DNA from: an uncultured Anaerolineaceae bacterium
GTDB lineage: Bacteria > Chloroflexota > Anaerolineae > Anaerolineales > Anaerolineaceae
Assembly (NCBI GenBank): GCA_937890875.1
Contig: CALAEB010000052.1
Location: forward strand, 1-6,696
DNA length: 6,696 nucleotides
Direction: 5' to 3'
Part shown: positions 1-5,852 of the stretch, one piece after another
Position numbering within the stretch: position 1 is the stretch's first letter
Layout: every line of letters starts with the position of its first letter
The notes under the pieces: generated by a model
What the model was told of the DNA's origin: nothing
Databases searched by the model: none
Seen by the model: the letters and a program-made list of their open reading frames with translations, nothing else
Translations under genes and position numbers: made by a program

Positions 1-805
1 GATTCAGCAGATCGAGTCGTTCCTGCGCCGCTTTCAGCAAATATTTTTCATAAAAATCTTGCATTCCGCCGGCAAGGATCACCAGTTTGCTGTCGAAAAT
101 TCCCGCCATGGTCGCGGCCATATTAAACAACCCGCTAACCAGATTCTCACGGAACCGGTGTTTTTCGTCCGTATCGCAAGCGTCTAAAACGGCTTCGGGA
201 GTGGCATTAAAAAAACGTTTCGCATCCCGATTGATGGCTGTTCCTGACAGAATATTTTCCATACAATTATTCTTGCCGCAATAACAGAGCACATCGGAAG
301 ACACACCGCATGAAGTATGGCCGATTTCCGGATGAATACCGCCCGGAACACGGAAAAGTGTATAACCCACCCGGATGGAACATCCGACACCTGTTCCCAG
401 AATAACGAGCACGGTATTACCGGGATCTGTTTCCCCAAGTGTTGCGATTTCGCCTAGGTGCGCGGTGTTGGCATCATTCTCAAGATACACCGGCACACCC
501 AGATCATCTTCGACAGCACGCGTGATACATAATCCCTCCAGACCACTGAGTGTATAGGCGTTGAGAATGTAGCCGCTATTGATATCAACCGGGCCGGTAC
601 AACCGATCCCGGCAGCCAGCAGTACGCCATCCGTAACTGAATCCATCTGTTTCCGGATCGATTCCCGCAAAGATTTCAGGAAAACATCCGGGCCGTTTAT
701 CGATTGTGTAAGGAAGAAATCCGTGCTGAGCACCTTGCGTTCGGAATCCATCAGCAGGGTCTTAACACCGGTTCCACCGATGTCGATGCCGCAAAAAAGG
801 TTCAT
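1..805 (-). CDS. ROK-family sugar kinase (glucokinase-like), 3' end outside window
   Basis: Probable cytoplasmic ATP-dependent hexose kinase, last gene of the sugar-uptake operon; it would phosphorylate the imported sugar or its monosaccharide product. 268 codons are visible and the frame is open to the left edge; family members are usually about 290-320 residues, so a short C-terminal piece is missing. Visible motifs: the phosphate-binding DIGGTGVK near residues 8-15, the catalytic Asp111 in LENDAN, an ILGTGVGCSI phosphate loop at 136-144, the sugar-contacting PEIGH at 159-163, and the ROK zinc site with His163 and CYCGKNNCME at 174-183 (Cys174, Cys176, Cys181). The start is well supported: its ATG overlaps the TGA of the upstream permease gene (ATGA), and a strong GGAGGAG ribosome site at 819-813 lies 7 nt before it. 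Sugar specificity (glucose, fructose, N-acetylhexosamine, allose) cannot be read from the sequence. All catalytic and zinc residues are present, so this is an enzyme rather than a regulator; it also lacks a winged-helix domain. Confidence 0.93.
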   Translation of the reverse strand, partial: MNLFCGIDIGGTGVKTLLMDSERKVLSTDFFLTQSINGPDVFLKSLRESIRKQMDSVTDGVLLAAGIGCTGPVDINSGYILNAYTLSGLEGLCITRAVEDDLGVPVYLENDANTAHLGEIATLGETDPGNTVLVILGTGVGCSIRVGYTLFRVPGGIHPEIGHTSCGVSSDVLCYCGKNNCMENILSGTAINRDAKRFFNATPEAVLDACDTDEKHRFRENLVSGLFNMAATMAGIFDSKLVILAGGMQDFYEKYLLKAAQERLDLLN

Positions 806-1647
806 TCCTTCACTCCTCCGGACACAAGCCCTTTGACAAGTGCCTTCTGACAGATCATGCCAATAATGACCGGGGGTGCGGATGCCAGAACGCCGCCCGC
901 GGCAATCAGGTTATAGTTCGACTGCCGGCCGGATGCCAAGTTGGAAATCACCACCGGAAGCGTCATAGCCGATTTGCTGCTGGTGAACAGCATGGCATAA
1001 AAATACTCATCCCAAGCCATAATCAGCGCCATTAACGCTACCGTACCCAGCGCGGGCAGCAGCAGCGGTATGACCACCTTCATCAGACGGTCCCAGACGC
1101 CCGCGCCGTCAATAATGGCGGCTTCTTCCAGTTCAAGCGGAATGTCATCGATGTTTTCTTTGATCAGCCACACGCAAAATGGCAGGATGATCGTGCAGTA
1201 AACCAGCGCCAGCGCCAGCGAATTATCCATCAAATTGAAACGCACCAGCATTTTGTAAAGCGGTATGCAGTACGCTACCGGCGGCAGCATAAAAGTGAAA
1301 ATCGCCGCAGCCAAAATGAGGTTCTTGCGTCCCTTGTAACGGGAAAACACCCAGGCTGCCGGTACTGTCACCAACAGCGAGATTGTCACAGCGGTCACAG
1401 CCGTCGTCAGGCTGTTCCGTAACGCATTCAGGAACATTTCCCCACGGCTGTTAACGCCCATCGTCAACAGTTCTTTGAATGATGAAATATCCAATTGCCG
1501 CGGAATCCAGTGCAGCGGCTTCGACGTCAGATCGGTCGAAGAACTGATCGACATGATAACCAGCCACAGGAACGGCGCGATGATATAGACCATCAGCACA
1601 ACCAAGGCGAAGTATTGTAAGATTCGTGAAAACCTGAGTTTTTTCAT
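802..1647 (-). CDS. Carbohydrate ABC transporter permease, MalG/UgpE-like (CUT1)
   Basis: Inner-membrane permease subunit of a binding-protein-dependent sugar importer, expected to pair with the MalF-like subunit encoded just upstream. The 281-residue length is typical for the MalG-type subunit. It begins with a short basic segment (MKKLRFSRIL) and a first membrane helix at about 11-34, followed by further hydrophobic segments at roughly 80-101, 108-130, 143-163, 196-218 and 247-266. The cytoplasmic EAA loop, which docks on the ATPase, is at 175-194 (EAAIIDGAG...VVIP). The WDEYFYAMLF segment at 212-221 and the C-terminal KGLVSGGVK at 272-280 are typical of this family. The start lies 5 bp after the stop of the preceding permease gene; the ribosome site is weak (GGTAGG, 4-nt spacing), which fits translational coupling. 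The stop overlaps the kinase start by 4 bp. The transported sugar is not determined by this subunit. Confidence 0.95.
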   Translation of the reverse strand: MKKLRFSRILQYFALVVLMVYIIAPFLWLVIMSISSSTDLTSKPLHWIPRQLDISSFKELLTMGVNSRGEMFLNALRNSLTTAVTAVTISLLVTVPAAWVFSRYKGRKNLILAAAIFTFMLPPVAYCIPLYKMLVRFNLMDNSLALALVYCTIILPFCVWLIKENIDDIPLELEEAAIIDGAGVWDRLMKVVIPLLLPALGTVALMALIMAWDEYFYAMLFTSSKSAMTLPVVISNLASGRQSNYNLIAAGGVLASAPPVIIGMICQKALVKGLVSGGVKE

Positions 1648-1652
1648 AATAC

Positions 1653-2528
1653 CTACCGCTTCTGCCTGTTAAGCGCACGCATATAGACAAGGATGAGGAG
1701 GATGATAAAGGCAACCACAATAATCGCAAAAGCAGAACCGGAGCCGATTCTGGAGTTGGTAAAAGCTTCCTGATAAACAAAGATACTGGCTGACCGTGTC
1801 TTGTTGGCCGGACCGCCTTTGGTCATGACGTAGATGATATCAAACACCTTGACAGCTTCAATGATCCGCAGGACCATCGCCACTTGCAAAGAGGGAATGA
1901 TATACGGCATAGTGATATAAATGAAACGCTGCCAGCCATTGGCGCCGTCGATTTTAGCCGCTTCGATCTGCTGTTCCGGCAGACTTTGCAGGGAAGCCAG
2001 CACGATCATCGCCACCAGCGAGAAGTTCTTCCAAACATCGGCAAACATGATGGAACCCAGCGCCTTGTCCGCACTGCCCAGCCAGCTGACATATTTGTCA
2101 ATCAATCCAAGTTGATAAAGCAGAGAATTCAGCGCGCCGTATTCCGGATTATAAATCAGCCGCCACATGATGGCGTTCACCACCGTGGGAACTGCCCAGG
2201 GCAGGATCAGGAATGCGCGTACGAGCCGCACACCCTTCAGTGGTTCATTAAGAAGCAGCGCCACCGCTGTGCCTATGATGACTTCAGATGTCACCACTAC
2301 CAGTGCGAACAATCCGGAGACTTTCAGCGATGACAGAAAACCGCTGTTTTTAAATGCACTGATGAAATTCTTGAGCCCGACAAAACTCGCGGGCTCAGTA
2401 TCCAGCAGACCCGAATTCGTGAAACTGAAAATAACGGTCTGCACGAGCGGCCAGCCGATGATTATTCCCATGATCAGAATCATGGGAATAATCATATAAA
2501 AATAATTACCGGTACGCTTGCGGCTCAT
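1653..2528 (-). CDS. Carbohydrate ABC transporter permease, MalF/UgpA-like (CUT1)
   Basis: Inner-membrane permease subunit of the same importer, 291 residues, like UgpA/LacF-type proteins, without the extra periplasmic domain of E. coli MalF. Hydrophobic segments lie at about 9-35, 68-94, 104-124, 156-181, 208-225 and 263-283. Family features: LPWAVPTVVNAIMWRLIYNP at 109-128, the EAA loop at 189-208 (EAAKIDGANGWQRF...ITMP) that contacts the ATPase, and FDIIYVMTKGGP at 229-240. It starts 3 bp after the binding-protein stop with only a weak, very close purine run (TAGG), so translation is probably coupled to the upstream gene. An oddity: nucleotides 34-71 of the gene form a perfect 17-bp-arm inverted repeat encoding the start of the first membrane helix (residues 12-24). 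The reading frame is intact there, and the helix still resembles a normal first helix of the family, ending in GWPLVQTVIFSFTN. Confidence 0.95.
   Translation of the reverse strand: MSRKRTGNYFYMIIPMILIMGIIIGWPLVQTVIFSFTNSGLLDTEPASFVGLKNFISAFKNSGFLSSLKVSGLFALVVVTSEVIIGTAVALLLNEPLKGVRLVRAFLILPWAVPTVVNAIMWRLIYNPEYGALNSLLYQLGLIDKYVSWLGSADKALGSIMFADVWKNFSLVAMIVLASLQSLPEQQIEAAKIDGANGWQRFIYITMPYIIPSLQVAMVLRIIEAVKVFDIIYVMTKGGPANKTRSASIFVYQEAFTNSRIGSGSAFAIIVVAFIILLILVYMRALNRQKR
2458..2495. repeat. Perfect 38-nt inverted repeat within the MalF-like permease gene
   Basis: Left arm 2458-2474 (ATGATTATTCCCATGAT) is the exact reverse complement of right arm 2479-2495, with a 4-nt loop, CAGA, at 2475-2478. 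All 17 positions pair; pairing stops at both ends. It spans nucleotides 34-71 of the permease coding strand. In mRNA it would form a long hairpin about 30 nt after the permease start and about 35 nt after the binding-protein stop. There is no T-run after either arm, so it is not a classical terminator. The hairpin and its location are seen directly; a role in mRNA stability or in lowering permease translation is inference. Confidence 0.9.
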
Positions 2529-2531
2529 AGC

Positions 2532-3779
2532 CTACTGAAGCGCGTTCATCTGCTCAACCGCCGCATTCAGGGCATCCTGGGCTGAGGCATCGCCATAGAG
2601 CGCGCTCTGGATGCTTTCCTGGAGGATCGCGGAAGCTTCCTGGTAATTCGGAACGCTCGGGCGGGCATTCATGATATCAAACGCCAGTTTTGCGGCTGCG
2701 ACGAGATCTTCGCGGCCTTCGATGATTGCGGGATCGTCATAGGATGCAGTCCACACCGGCAACTGCAGGTTTGAATAGGTATCCTGAAGTTTTTTGTTGG
2801 TAAGATACAGAATGTACTCCAGCGCTTCTTCAGGATGCGCGGACTTACTGATGACGGACAGTCCCATGGAACCGCTCATTGCTGCATTTTCGCGTACGCC
2901 TTCCTTACCGGGCAGGACCATGACGCCGACCTGGTCTGCAGTCAGGGAGCTTTCCGCGGGATCGCTGGCCATTGCATACATGTAACCCCAGTTCAGTGTA
3001 AAGGCTGCGTCACCAGCTGAGAAGACACGGCGGACATCCTCTTCCAGATATTCAAGTGAGTTCGGGTTGAGCAAACCTTCGTCCTTAAGGCTGATCAGGA
3101 ATTCCAGAACGTCCACGCCGCTTTCCTGAACGATCCAGTTACCATCGGCATCCTGATAATCCTTACCATAAGCTTCCATAAAGTTGGAGTACACGCAGAT
3201 CAGCGCTTCGGCCTGTGCCATGCTGAATACGAAGGGATATTCAACGACACCCTTTTCCTTCAGTGCTTTGGCCATTTCGACCATTTCTTCAATACTCTTG
3301 GGAGCTTCTTCGTATCCGGCTTCGGAAAGCATGGACTTGTTATAAAACAGGAACATGGTATCCAGGAACCATGGCAGGCCAAAAACCTGGTCATTCTTGG
3401 TCACGAAATTCCATCCGCCGCCCAAAACGCCGTCTTTGTATTCCTGCGGGATTTCTGCGGTGATATCTTTGATCATGCCCTTGGAGGCATATTCAGCGAA
3501 CCAGATATCATCCACAAGCACTGCATCATACGGGCTGTTGGAACCATAAGCCAACATGGTCTTATTGCGCAGTTCTTCGTATGGAACAAATTCGGTCTGA
3601 ACTTTGATATTCGGATGGGCTGCCATGAAGTCTGCTGTCATGTCATTGACATTTTCTTCAGAATAAGCAGCCTGTGCCATCCCAAGGAAACGAAGTTCAA
3701 CGGTTTCGTCCGCAGCGAAAACTGAGACTGCGGTCAGCAGACAGATCGCCAAAACAAGTAAAACACTAATTCTTTTCAT
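2532..3779 (-). CDS. Extracellular sugar-binding protein of ABC transporter (family 1, UgpB/COG1653-like)
   Basis: Exported substrate-binding subunit that delivers a sugar or oligosaccharide to the permease pair encoded downstream. 415 residues, normal for the family. The N-terminus is a Sec signal (MKR, hydrophobic stretch 4-20, then VFA/ADE), with probable signal peptidase I cleavage after Ala22. The Cys at 13 (LAIC) is not in an acceptable lipobox, because Ile precedes it, so the mature protein is probably soluble rather than lipid-anchored. Family features: the hinge-region block LFYNKSMLSEAGYEEAPKS at 144-162, the FSAGDAAFTLNWGYM block at 253-267, and the C-terminal RPSVPNYQEAS...AILQESIQSALYGDASAQDALNAA at 373-407. 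The LPVWTASYDDP segment at 340-350 recalls disaccharide/alpha-glucoside binders, but that is only a hint. The start is preceded by AAAGGG about 9-14 nt upstream. It lies 54 bp after the regulator and is the first transport gene. Confidence 0.95.
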   Translation of the reverse strand: MKRISVLLVLAICLLTAVSVFAADETVELRFLGMAQAAYSEENVNDMTADFMAAHPNIKVQTEFVPYEELRNKTMLAYGSNSPYDAVLVDDIWFAEYASKGMIKDITAEIPQEYKDGVLGGGWNFVTKNDQVFGLPWFLDTMFLFYNKSMLSEAGYEEAPKSIEEMVEMAKALKEKGVVEYPFVFSMAQAEALICVYSNFMEAYGKDYQDADGNWIVQESGVDVLEFLISLKDEGLLNPNSLEYLEEDVRRVFSAGDAAFTLNWGYMYAMASDPAESSLTADQVGVMVLPGKEGVRENAAMSGSMGLSVISKSAHPEEALEYILYLTNKKLQDTYSNLQLPVWTASYDDPAIIEGREDLVAAAKLAFDIMNARPSVPNYQEASAILQESIQSALYGDASAQDALNAAVEQMNALQ

Positions 3780-3800
3780 TCTCTTTTCCCTTTCTATTTT

Positions 3801-3832
3801 CTTGGGTTACGTTTTCAGAACATAACACCAAG
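3801..3832. other. Imperfect stem-loop between regulator and binding-protein genes
   Basis: CTTGGGTTA at 3801-3809 pairs with TAACACCAAG at 3823-3832, giving nine base pairs with one bulged base and a 13-nt loop. It fills much of the 54-bp gap. Neither strand shows a T-run right after it, so it is not a clear terminator. It could act as a processing or partial-attenuation structure between the regulator and the highly needed binding protein, or it may be chance. No convincing separate promoter was found in this gap. Confidence 0.35.
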
Positions 3833-3833
3833 C

Positions 3834-4937
3834 TTATACTCCCACCTGGTTGACCAGTGTAAGATTCGACGACATATTGGCTAGGCAGAAATGGATGGCT
3901 CCTATTAGACCGTATTGATCGGTCTCGATTGCGATCAGTTTTGGCAGGTTGTTTCCGGGGATGTAGTTGTGCAGCATCTTTCCGATGATCGACGCTTCTG
4001 CAACTGTAATTCCCGGAGAGCGAATCGCAATCACTTCCGGATTAATCATCGAAACAAAATTTGCGATGATCCGCGTGAGCATCTTGTAATATATCCGGCT
4101 TGTATTTTCATCCGCTGAATCGTCCGCCATTTTTCTGCTTAATGGGAGGAACTGAATTTCCAGGCTGCCCGCGGAACCAGCCGGTTCATCATCCCGATCG
4201 GATTCTGACAGTGACATGTACCCCAGCTCGCCGGCAAAACTGCTGAAACCACGCAACAGTTTCTGGTTCAAAATCGTTCCGGCACCGATTCCGTCCTCTC
4301 CCGCATATATGAAAACCATGCTGTCATGCGCAGGAATCAGTTCTGAATAAAAATAGCCGACAGCCATCAGTTTCACATCATTTTCGATAAAGGCCGGGAT
4401 ATGGTATCGCTTTTCAAGCGCTTCTTTCAGAGAGAAGTTCTCCCAGGAAGGGATCATTGGAATGCTCGAAATGCCGCCGTCCTCAGAAACCACGCCCGGA
4501 ACGCCTACCCCGATCGCTTTGATCGCGTTTTTCCCGAAACGGGCAAGATAGTCATCGATTAAGTCCGTCAAAGAGCGAAATGTATCTATCGTTGAACCAT
4601 GAGGGATCGGGGTGAACTTTGCTTCAATTTTTTCGCCGATAACATTCGTGACGCAGGACTGAAACTGCTCATTCAAACAAAAGACCACGACAGCTCTCGC
4701 TGCATCTTTGTTGATCGAATACGACTGCGCTTTTCTACCCAATCCGCCTTCTGAAATCACGTCCCGACAGACCAGGCCATCTTCTTCAAGCCGGTCGACG
4801 ATCTTGTTGACCGTGGGAATGCTCAGCCGGGTCAGGCGTGCGATTTCCGGTTTCGTGATCGGCCCGTGCGAAATTATAAGGTTCTTGATGATGTCTTGAT
4901 TGAACTGCCTGATCAAATGCGGATTACCAACCTGCAT
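3834..4937 (-). CDS. ROK-family transcriptional regulator (NagC/XylR/Mlc-like)
   Basis: DNA-binding regulator, first gene of the operon and its likely controller. Residue numbers below count from the longer start at 4952. A winged helix-turn-helix covers about 14-75, with recognition region KPEIARLTRLSIPTVNKIV (34-52) and the wing GGLGRKAQSYSIN. A ROK fold follows, with AIGVGVPGVV at 146-155, the degenerate active-site triplet ENDVK at 190-194, and GAGTILNQKLLRG at 223-235. Kinase features have decayed: the N-terminal DxGGT loop is absent. At the usual zinc site GELGY (241-245) replaces GExGH and the CxCGxxGCxE cysteines are missing (AGSAGSLEIQF instead), so it should not be an enzyme and does not carry the standard zinc site. 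Effector unknown. The start is chosen at the second ATG (4937), which has GAGG at 4947-4944 with 6-nt spacing; the ATG at 4952, giving 372 residues, has no ribosome site and overlaps a candidate -10 box. A 17-bp palindrome in front suggests autoregulation. Confidence 0.92.
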   Translation of the reverse strand: MQVGNPHLIRQFNQDIIKNLIISHGPITKPEIARLTRLSIPTVNKIVDRLEEDGLVCRDVISEGGLGRKAQSYSINKDAARAVVVFCLNEQFQSCVTNVIGEKIEAKFTPIPHGSTIDTFRSLTDLIDDYLARFGKNAIKAIGVGVPGVVSEDGGISSIPMIPSWENFSLKEALEKRYHIPAFIENDVKLMAVGYFYSELIPAHDSMVFIYAGEDGIGAGTILNQKLLRGFSSFAGELGYMSLSESDRDDEPAGSAGSLEIQFLPLSRKMADDSADENTSRIYYKMLTRIIANFVSMINPEVIAIRSPGITVAEASIIGKMLHNYIPGNNLPKLIAIETDQYGLIGAIHFCLANMSSNLTLVNQVGV

Positions 4938-4943
4938 GGAATT

Positions 4944-4947
4944 CCTC
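4944..4947 (-). promoter_or_regulatory. Ribosome binding site favouring the inner start of the ROK regulator
   Basis: GAGG on the minus strand, 6 nt before the ATG at 4937-4935. The in-frame ATG 15 nt upstream (4952-4950) is preceded only by A/T-rich sequence with no purine block, so this site favours the shorter protein by five residues. It conflicts mildly with the candidate promoter whose -10 box ends at 4951, because a start point near 4944 would leave almost no leader. Confidence 0.5.
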
Positions 4948-4950
4948 GAC

Positions 4951-4979
4951 ATATTATTTAATAAAGTTTATTAATTCAA
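4951..4979 (-). promoter_or_regulatory. Candidate sigma-70-type promoter of the regulator/transport operon
   Basis: Minus strand TTGAAT (4979-4974), exact 17-nt spacer (4973-4957), TAATAT (4956-4951). An A7 run at 4993-4987, upstream of the -35 box, resembles an UP element. The -10 box overlaps the first possible start codon, so transcription from here would be nearly leaderless for the start at 4937. A promoter farther upstream, with this block acting only as an operator, is the alternative. Confidence 0.5.
4958..4974. promoter_or_regulatory. Candidate ROK-regulator operator (17-bp palindrome)
   Basis: TTAATAAAGTTTATTAA is palindromic with 8-bp arms around a central G at 4966. A/T-rich palindromes of this size are the usual targets of ROK regulators such as NagC, Mlc and XylR. 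It sits between the candidate -35 and -10 boxes of the regulator gene, where binding would block RNA polymerase. No second copy was found by eye elsewhere in the window, including the gap before the binding-protein gene, which fits one autoregulated operon promoter. Confidence 0.6.
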
Positions 4980-5292
4980 TTCTATGTTTTTTTGTGAATT
5001 CCGATAAATGACAGATGTAATATTCTGTACCCGTGATATGTCAGTAAAACAGAAAATGTCTCAAAATAATGAGCCATTCTATGTATTTTGCGCTCCCGGC
5101 AATTCTGCCGCCTATTATTCGTGTACCTCTCTGCAGCCGTCTCCTGTATGATCGTTACCTGTCCTGCATCTTCAATGCTCATTCATTTTTTATCTTTTGA
5201 TTATCGCAGCTTCATACCGGGGATGTCATTTTTGCTGATACCTTATCAGGGATGAACGCATCGCTGATCATCAACATAGCATTAATGTTAGC
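4980..5292. other. Divergent intergenic spacer without a supported gene
   Basis: About 310 bp between the operon promoter and the rplS promoter. Open frames here are short, with no recognisable motif and no convincing ribosome site. It contains the A/T-rich upstream part of the regulator promoter, a 5-bp-arm stem (CGGCA at 5097-5101, TGCCG at 5106-5110) too short to call, and one perfect 15-bp palindrome at 5235-5249, listed separately. I see no tRNA, riboswitch or terminator in it. Confidence 0.6.
5235..5249. repeat. Short perfect palindrome upstream of rplS promoter
   Basis: CTGATACCTTATCAG has 6-bp arms (CTGATA/TATCAG) around CCT. It is about 44 bp upstream of the rplS -35 box. No T-run follows on either strand, so a terminator is unlikely. 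An operator for an unknown regulator is possible, but 6-bp arms also occur by chance. Confidence 0.35.
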
Positions 5293-5321
5293 TTTACATG
5301 ATTCGGAATCCATGCTATAAT
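5293..5321 (+). promoter_or_regulatory. rplS promoter with extended -10
   Basis: TTTACA at 5293-5298, 17-nt spacer, consensus TATAAT at 5316-5321 preceded by TGC (extended -10). The expected start point is near 5328, giving a leader of about 55 nt before the rplS ATG. Within the leader lies the 10-bp palindrome CCTTGCAAGG (5360-5369), directly before the ribosome site TAGGA (5371-5375). Near-consensus strength is expected for a ribosomal protein gene. Confidence 0.8.
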
Positions 5322-5382
5322 CCCGTGTCGCGCTTAAACTGCGCCGAAATTGATGCAGCCCTTGCAAGGTTAGGAATTTATT

Positions 5383-5727
5383 ATGACTGATATATTAAGA
5401 AGCATAGAAGCCCCTGTCAACCCGAACATTCCTGATTTACTCCCGGGAGACAATGTTTCCGTTCATGTGAAAATTAAAGAAGGCAATCGGGAACGTATCC
5501 AGGAATTTAAAGGAATTGTTCTTTTCACCCATAACAACGGAACCAATTCCACATTCACTGTCCGCCGCGTCGCTTCCAACGGGATCGGTGTCGAACGCAC
5601 TTTCCTCACCCGGTCACCGCGGATCGATAAGGTTGTCGTCGAGCGTCACAGTAAAGTCCGCCGCGGCCGGCTTTATTTCCTGCGCGCACGCAGCGGGAAA
5701 AGCGCACGGCTCAAGCAGAAATTCTAA
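5383..5727 (+). CDS. rplS: Large ribosomal subunit protein bL19
   Basis: Structural protein of the 50S subunit, located near the 30S-50S interface. 114 residues, the usual bacterial length. The family core is clear: PGDNVSVHVKIKEGNRERIQ (21-40) and EFKGIV, then STFTVRR and GIGVERTF (67-74), SPRIDKVVVERHSKVRRGRL (78-97), and the L19 signature continuing YFLRARSGKSARLK to residue 111. The start ATG has TAGGA 7 nt upstream. It stands alone with its own promoter and terminator, rather than in the frequent rpsP-rimM-trmD-rplS arrangement, at least on the side visible here. A short insertion-like HNNGTN at 50-55 replaces the more usual glycine-rich turn; this is a minor variation. Confidence 0.97.
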   Translation: MTDILRSIEAPVNPNIPDLLPGDNVSVHVKIKEGNRERIQEFKGIVLFTHNNGTNSTFTVRRVASNGIGVERTFLTRSPRIDKVVVERHSKVRRGRLYFLRARSGKSARLKQKF

Positions 5728-5776
5728 TCCGAATCGCGGGCTGCGCGGGGAAATTTGTAATCAAAAGCATTGGAGG

Positions 5777-5809
5777 AGGTGTCTCAGAAATCAGGAGGCG
5801 CCTTTTTTT
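5777..5809 (+). terminator. Rho-independent terminator of rplS
   Basis: Stem AGGTGTCTC (5777-5785) with GAGGCGCC plus the first T (5795-5803), two G-U pairs in RNA, and a 9-nt loop at 5786-5794. It is followed immediately by a run of seven T at 5803-5809. It lies 50 bp after the rplS stop and should end the rplS transcript, making the downstream peptidase gene a separate unit. Confidence 0.85.
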
Positions 5810-5852
5810 GTTACATTCTTGGCACTTTGTTTCATGCCCAAAAAAACAGACA

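Noticed and set aside
1203..1220. Three tandem CAGCGC/A hexamers
   Set aside because: They lie in the permease helix coding for Leu-Ala repeats and are explained by codon use.
1884..2333. Plus-strand open frame of 149 codons inside the MalF-like permease region
   Set aside because: It is antisense to conserved permease motifs including the EAA loop; its translation is a His/Gln/Arg-rich sequence with no family resemblance.
5011..5028. ACAGA...TCTGT inverted repeat in the spacer
   Set aside because: Only 5-bp arms with an 8-nt gap; expected by chance in A/T-rich intergenic DNA.
4982..5182. Minus-strand 66-codon frame in the divergent spacer
   Set aside because: No ribosome site, no hydrophobic or conserved pattern, and it would run into the candidate operon promoter; most likely a chance frame.
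5819..5840. TTGGCAC followed by TTTCATGC, resembling a sigma-54 -24/-12 promoter for the C26 gene
   Set aside because: The -12 GC element is misplaced and TTGC is absent; it also lies upstream of the second stem-loop, which would interrupt the transcript.
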